This document shows, piece by piece, positions 60,578 to 64,000 of a DNA stretch of 64,000 nucleotides. The DNA is from an uncultured Lachnospiraceae bacterium (GTDB lineage: Bacteria > Bacillota > Clostridia > Lachnospirales > Lachnospiraceae): the NCBI GenBank assembly GCA_900554205.1, contig USGM01000001.1, positions 25,024-89,023 on the forward strand, read 5' to 3'. The position numbers were made by a program, and so were the translations under genes. The notes beneath the pieces were generated by a model. That model was not told where the DNA came from and did not search any database. It was given only the letters and a program-made list of their open reading frames with translations. Each line of letters opens with the position of its first letter. Position 1 is the stretch's first letter.

Positions 60578-61627
60578 ATGGAAAAGGAAAAATATGTGGC
60601 ATATGTCTCCACCTATACACAGGGAGATAACCACGGAATAAAAATATATGACGTCGATATGAAGAACGGCCGTTTCATAGAGAAGGATCAGGTGGAGATC
60701 ACCAACTCCTCCTATGTGACGATCTCGCATAACGGAAAATATCTGTATTCCATCACGGACTTCGGCGTGGAATCCTATACAATCAAGAAGGACGGAGGGC
60801 TGGAGCTCTTAAATTTTGCACCGATCAACGGTATGAGAGGCTGTTATGTGTCCACAGACTATACGGACAGCTATCTGTTCGTAGCGGGATACCATGACGG
60901 AAAGCTCACGGTTCTGAAGCTGAAGGAGGACGGCTCCATCGGCGAGATCACAGATGAGATTTTCCACAAGGGTCTCGGAAGTCTGGCAGACAGGAATTTC
61001 AGACCGCATATCAACTGTGCAAGAATGACACATGACAATAAATATCTGCTGGTTGCCGATCAGGGCATGGATCATGTCAATGTCTACCGCTTTGACGTGG
61101 AGAACGGCAAGGTTTCTCTCGCGGATGTCATCCGGAGCGAGATAGAGTCAGCGCCCAGACATATCAAGATTTCCAAGGACGGACGCTTTATCTACATCGT
61201 GCATGAGTGGAAATGTTATATCGATGTTTATTCCTATGAGGATAAGGACGGACAGCCGGTATTTGAGAAGATTCAGACAGTCGAGACTGCGAAGCTTGAG
61301 AGAGGAAGCTCCAACGCTACCAGCGCATTGACTTTCTCAGAGGATCACAAATATCTCCTGAGCACCGTGGCTGGAGATAATTCCGCTGTGCTTTTCAGCG
61401 TGGATGAGCAGACCGGAATGCTGACAAAGGTATTCAGTCTTCCGATCAGCGGAGAATATCCGAAGGATGCGGCGCTGTTCCCGAATAACAAGTTCCTTGT
61501 GTCACTGAACCATGAGTCGAATGACATGACCTTCTTCCATGTTGACATCAAGAGGGGAACGCTGATCATGAACGGCGCGCCGATCAAGGTCAATGTGCCG
61601 AATTGTATTATTTTCCATAAAATATAA
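60578..61627 (+). CDS. Lactonase-family seven-bladed propeller protein
   Basis: A 349-residue soluble protein of the 6-phosphogluconolactonase (Pgl/YkgB) propeller family. AYVSTYTQGDNHGIKIYDVD starts blade 1; RPHINCARMTHDNKYLLVADQGMDHVNVYRFD, quoted here as HINCARM and VADQGMDHVNVYRF, and APRHIKISKDGRFIYIVHEW carry the conserved His/Arg residues. The reaction is inferred from family; some members hydrolyse 6-phosphogluconolactone while others have unknown roles. GAAGGAGG precedes ATG 60578. Confidence 0.85.
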   Translation: MEKEKYVAYVSTYTQGDNHGIKIYDVDMKNGRFIEKDQVEITNSSYVTISHNGKYLYSITDFGVESYTIKKDGGLELLNFAPINGMRGCYVSTDYTDSYLFVAGYHDGKLTVLKLKEDGSIGEITDEIFHKGLGSLADRNFRPHINCARMTHDNKYLLVADQGMDHVNVYRFDVENGKVSLADVIRSEIESAPRHIKISKDGRFIYIVHEWKCYIDVYSYEDKDGQPVFEKIQTVETAKLERGSSNATSALTFSEDHKYLLSTVAGDNSAVLFSVDEQTGMLTKVFSLPISGEYPKDAALFPNNKFLVSLNHESNDMTFFHVDIKRGTLIMNGAPIKVNVPNCIIFHKI

Positions 61628-61651
61628 GCATAACGATAACGGCAAACGCAG

Positions 61652-61690
61652 GCAGCCGGTCAGAAGAAAATTTCTGACCGGCTGCTTTTT
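61652..61690 (+). terminator. Terminator of the lactonase gene
   Basis: GCAGCCGGTCAGAA, loop gaaaat, TTCTGACCGGCTGC and TTTTT. It lies 9 nt before the aroC stop and may serve both strands. Confidence 0.93.
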
Positions 61691-61699
61691 CGGTGGGGG

Positions 61700-62803
61700 T
61701 TATTTCTTTCGGTAGAAGTCCTTGACGCGATCCACTCTTGCGGACATGTTTACCAGCATGGCATCGAGGAGCGTGAGGGCAGTCATGCACTCCATGACGA
61801 CGACAGCCCGGGGCACAATGATGGGATCGTGGCGGCCCTTGATATTGATGTCGACCTCTTCGCCGGCTTTATTGACGGTCTGCTGTGTCCGGAAGATGGA
61901 GGGTGTCGGCTTTACATGCGCACGGATCAGGATACGGCTGCCGTCGCTGATGCCGCCGAGAATGCCGCCCGCGTGGTTTGTCCTCTTGGAGACCTCCCCG
62001 TCCTTCAGACAGAAGAAATCATTGTTCTCGCTGCCTGTCCGGTTGGAAACCTGGCAGCCGTCGCCGATTTCCACAGCCTTGACTGCGCCGATGGACATGA
62101 TGGCCTTTGCGAGGTTTGCGTCCAGCTTCTCAAACACCGGATCGCCGATTCCGGCGGGAAGACCGTCCACGATACACTCCATACAGCCGCCGACGGAGTC
62201 GCCGTTTCTCTTTGCCTCTTCGAGAAAGGCGACAGCCGCTTCACTCGCCGTCCGGTCAGGCATTGCGGTCGGTGTGGAGAGGATGGCGGAGCGGTCAAAG
62301 CGCTCGGGATCGATCTCTACCGGACCGATGGAGCGCGTGTAGGCACAGACGGTGATGTCCAGCTCCTTTAACAGCTTGGCAGCGACAGCTCCGGCTGCGA
62401 CACGTCCCACGGTCTCACGCCCGGAGGAGCGCCCGCCGCCTCGGTAGTCGCGGAAGCCGTATTTTTCATCGAAGGTATAGTCTGCATGACCGGGGCGGTA
62501 GTAGGAGGCAATTTCGTCATAGTCGGCGGAATGCTGGGAGGTATTCCTTACCATCAGGGAGATCGGCGTGCCGGTCGTCAGACCGTTGAAGACACCGGAG
62601 AGAATCTCGACGCAGTCCGCCTCCTTCCGCGGTGTTGTGAGACTGCTTGTGCCCGGCTTCCTGCGATCCAGATATTCCTGAATGTCAGCTTCCGTGAGTG
62701 CAAGACCTGCGGGGCAGCCGTCGATCACAACGCCGAGCGCCTTCCCGTGCGATTCCCCCCATGTAGTAATCCTGAATATTGTGCCTATTGTTGACCCTGC
62801 CAT
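61700..62803 (-). CDS. aroC: Chorismate synthase
   Basis: Last shikimate-pathway step, EPSP to chorismate, requiring reduced FMN. 367 residues. Family signatures: GESHGKALGVVIDGCPAG near residue 15, the YRPGHADYTFDEKYGFRDYRGGGRSSGRETVGRVAAGA region near 103-140 (here cited as RPGHADYT and RGGGRSSGRET), and the C-terminal GRHDPIIVPRAVVVMEC near 325. It stands apart from other aro genes, which is common in Clostridia. Confidence 0.97.
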   Translation of the reverse strand: MAGSTIGTIFRITTWGESHGKALGVVIDGCPAGLALTEADIQEYLDRRKPGTSSLTTPRKEADCVEILSGVFNGLTTGTPISLMVRNTSQHSADYDEIASYYRPGHADYTFDEKYGFRDYRGGGRSSGRETVGRVAAGAVAAKLLKELDITVCAYTRSIGPVEIDPERFDRSAILSTPTAMPDRTASEAAVAFLEEAKRNGDSVGGCMECIVDGLPAGIGDPVFEKLDANLAKAIMSIGAVKAVEIGDGCQVSNRTGSENNDFFCLKDGEVSKRTNHAGGILGGISDGSRILIRAHVKPTPSIFRTQQTVNKAGEEVDINIKGRHDPIIVPRAVVVMECMTALTLLDAMLVNMSARVDRVKDFYRKK

Positions 62804-62968
62804 CTTTTCCCTCCGTATTTTATTTTTTTGCTATATTGTACTTTAATCCTGCAAAAATGGCAACTTTTTTGAAAAACAGGTGTACATTTGGGAAAAATGT
62901 GCTATGCTTGAAATAGTTGTATACAAATGCCGGTTCAGGCGGCACAGAAGATCAAAGGCTGAACACAA

Positions 62969-64000
62969 ATGAAAATGTCACCCGAGGAGCGCTTTCGCAA
63001 GAAACTGCTGAAAATAGGAAAAAAGAATATTGTCTGTCGTTTCTGTATCATTCCCGTGATGGCAGTGGGAATGTTTTTTTTCCATGTGGCGGCATATCTG
63101 AAAGGAAATGGGAAACGACTTGCGACGCTCGGAATTGTGCTCCTGTTTTCCGTTGTCTATAGCAGCTTTTCTTTCCCGGCGTTTGTGAGCGGCAGTAAGA
63201 ACACGGACGAGTGGAACCCGATCTCCGATGAGGCGCAGGACATTGTGCTGGCGGAAGAGCAGGAGATTAATCTGGAAGACATTCAGCTTCTCGACGATGA
63301 TGACGTTCTGATGGAAGGGGATGAACTGCTGGATACGGCGCACGGCATGGACATTGTCACGCGGTACAGCACCTCGGACATCCTCGATTATAATCAGGAC
63401 AGACTTTCGGCGGGAGAGACTGCCGGAGAACAGGAAAGGCAGGAAGCGCCGGATGAGGACAAGGTCTATGAGTTCTCCGAGGATGACTGGCGGCTGATAC
63501 TGATTAACAAGCAGCACTCCATCCCCGACGGCTATGAGGAGGAAGTGCCGCTCGGAAATATCAGCACGATGAAGGGAATCATGCACTGTGACGAGCGGAT
63601 CATCGATGACCTTCTGGATATGATACAGGCGGCGAAGGATGACGGTGTGACGCTTGCAATCTGTTCACCCTACCGGGATCTGCAATATCAGGAAATGCTG
63701 TTTGGACGGAAGATTACAAAATATATGAAGCGTGGACTGTCCTATATGGAGGCGTATCAGCTGGCGAGTCAGGCTGTGACAGTGCCGAATGCCAGTGAGC
63801 ACCAGATCGGTCTAGCGTTGGATATTGTCACGGATACCTATGTCGCCCTGAACGAGGGATTCGCAAAGACGGCTGCCGGAAAATGGCTTGCGGAGAACAG
63901 CTGCAAATACGGCTTCATTCTGCGTTATCCGCAGGGCAAGGAGGATATTACCGGGATCGAATACGAGCCATGGCATTTCCGCTATGTCGGCGTGGAAGCC
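62969..64000 (+). CDS. VanY-type D-alanyl-D-alanine carboxypeptidase (3' end outside window)
   Basis: 344 codons are open to the right edge. One helix near residues 50-70, a long acidic linker to about 165, then the peptidase M15B/VanY domain. Zinc site: His in SEHQIGLALDIVTD (near residue 279) with Asp, and His in EPWHFRYVG near 338; SPYRDLQYQ near 232 is the usual upstream motif. It trims D-Ala from peptidoglycan stem peptides; nearly the whole domain is present. ATG 62969 follows AAAGG at long spacing, with ATG 62975 as alternative. A TGTACA-16-TATGCT promoter may lie at 62881-62908. Confidence 0.88.
   Translation, partial: MKMSPEERFRKKLLKIGKKNIVCRFCIIPVMAVGMFFFHVAAYLKGNGKRLATLGIVLLFSVVYSSFSFPAFVSGSKNTDEWNPISDEAQDIVLAEEQEINLEDIQLLDDDDVLMEGDELLDTAHGMDIVTRYSTSDILDYNQDRLSAGETAGEQERQEAPDEDKVYEFSEDDWRLILINKQHSIPDGYEEEVPLGNISTMKGIMHCDERIIDDLLDMIQAAKDDGVTLAICSPYRDLQYQEMLFGRKITKYMKRGLSYMEAYQLASQAVTVPNASEHQIGLALDIVTDTYVALNEGFAKTAAGKWLAENSCKYGFILRYPQGKEDITGIEYEPWHFRYVGVEA

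Noticed and set aside
1..64000. tRNA and rRNA genes, IS transposases, integrase or phage genes
   Set aside because: Looked for in intergenic stretches and among products; no cloverleaf, rRNA-like segment, DDE/serine recombinase or phage structural motif was recognised.

Overview
The window looks like a chromosomal segment from a spore-forming, anaerobic, gut-type Clostridia, most probably a Lachnospiraceae. The support is: spore-associated yqfC/yqfD followed by phoH and ybeY, a SpoVB/MurJ-like flippase, a [FeFe] hydrogenase, FeoAB, the four-gene spermidine/putrescine ABC operon, strong AGGAGG-type ribosome binding sites and a mixed GC content. No tRNA, rRNA, CRISPR array, prophage or insertion-sequence transposase was recognised. 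The species is not assigned.

Layout. 1-3003 (minus) is a very large two-module membrane glycosyltransferase that runs off the left edge. 3133-7137 (plus) holds an ABC exporter (ATPase plus FtsX-type permease) and a PHP phosphoesterase. 7323-17062 (plus) is a six-gene cluster: two paralogous lipoproteins with a propeller-like N-terminal part fused to a sugar-type solute-binding domain, enclosing two sugar-type permeases, a HlyD-like adaptor and a shortened MacB-like membrane protein, with no ATPase of its own. 17169-18778 (minus) holds a YgjP-type metallopeptidase and a cation efflux protein, divergent from gpmI (19017-20561).

20562-24575 is the accessory part. It carries two arrays of one 53-bp tandem repeat on either side of a lone PD-(D/E)XK-type nuclease gene, a 43-bp minisatellite, 14-bp and 9-bp repeats, and a recurrent structured 5' leader that ends exactly 16 nt before the start codons of three unrelated genes (nuclease, Fe-S aldo/keto reductase, pyrimidine nucleoside phosphorylase).

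24576-35443 returns to the core genome: pdp, yqfC-yqfD-phoH-(degenerate PgpH)-ybeY, a flippase, a BofC-like protein and two FAD proteins. 35526-39092 is proB-DUF896-fau-proA-ppa (proline synthesis, folate salvage, pyrophosphatase). 39175-41447 is Fur-box-controlled feoAB. 41581-46779 holds a LURP-one/tubby-like membrane protein, a lipoprotein, a group-B-like [FeFe] hydrogenase and gltX, followed by a UvrD-like helicase. A 163-nt highly structured element (49065-49227) lies between DUF1292 and an SH3/NlpC cell-wall hydrolase gene.

50662-64000 holds a CapA-like protein, a GH13 glycogen-debranching homologue that appears to have lost all its catalytic residues, DUF5662, a Cys/Gly-rich small protein, a MATE exporter, potABCD (minus), a lactonase, aroC (minus) and a VanY-type carboxypeptidase cut by the right edge.

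The observations most worth following are the structured element at 49065-49227, the recurrent pseudoknot-capable leader at 21682/23095/24541, the ATPase-less propeller-SBP/HlyD/half-MacB cluster, the catalytically dead GH13 and PgpH homologues, and a consensus promoter that runs straight into a terminator at 41475-41546.
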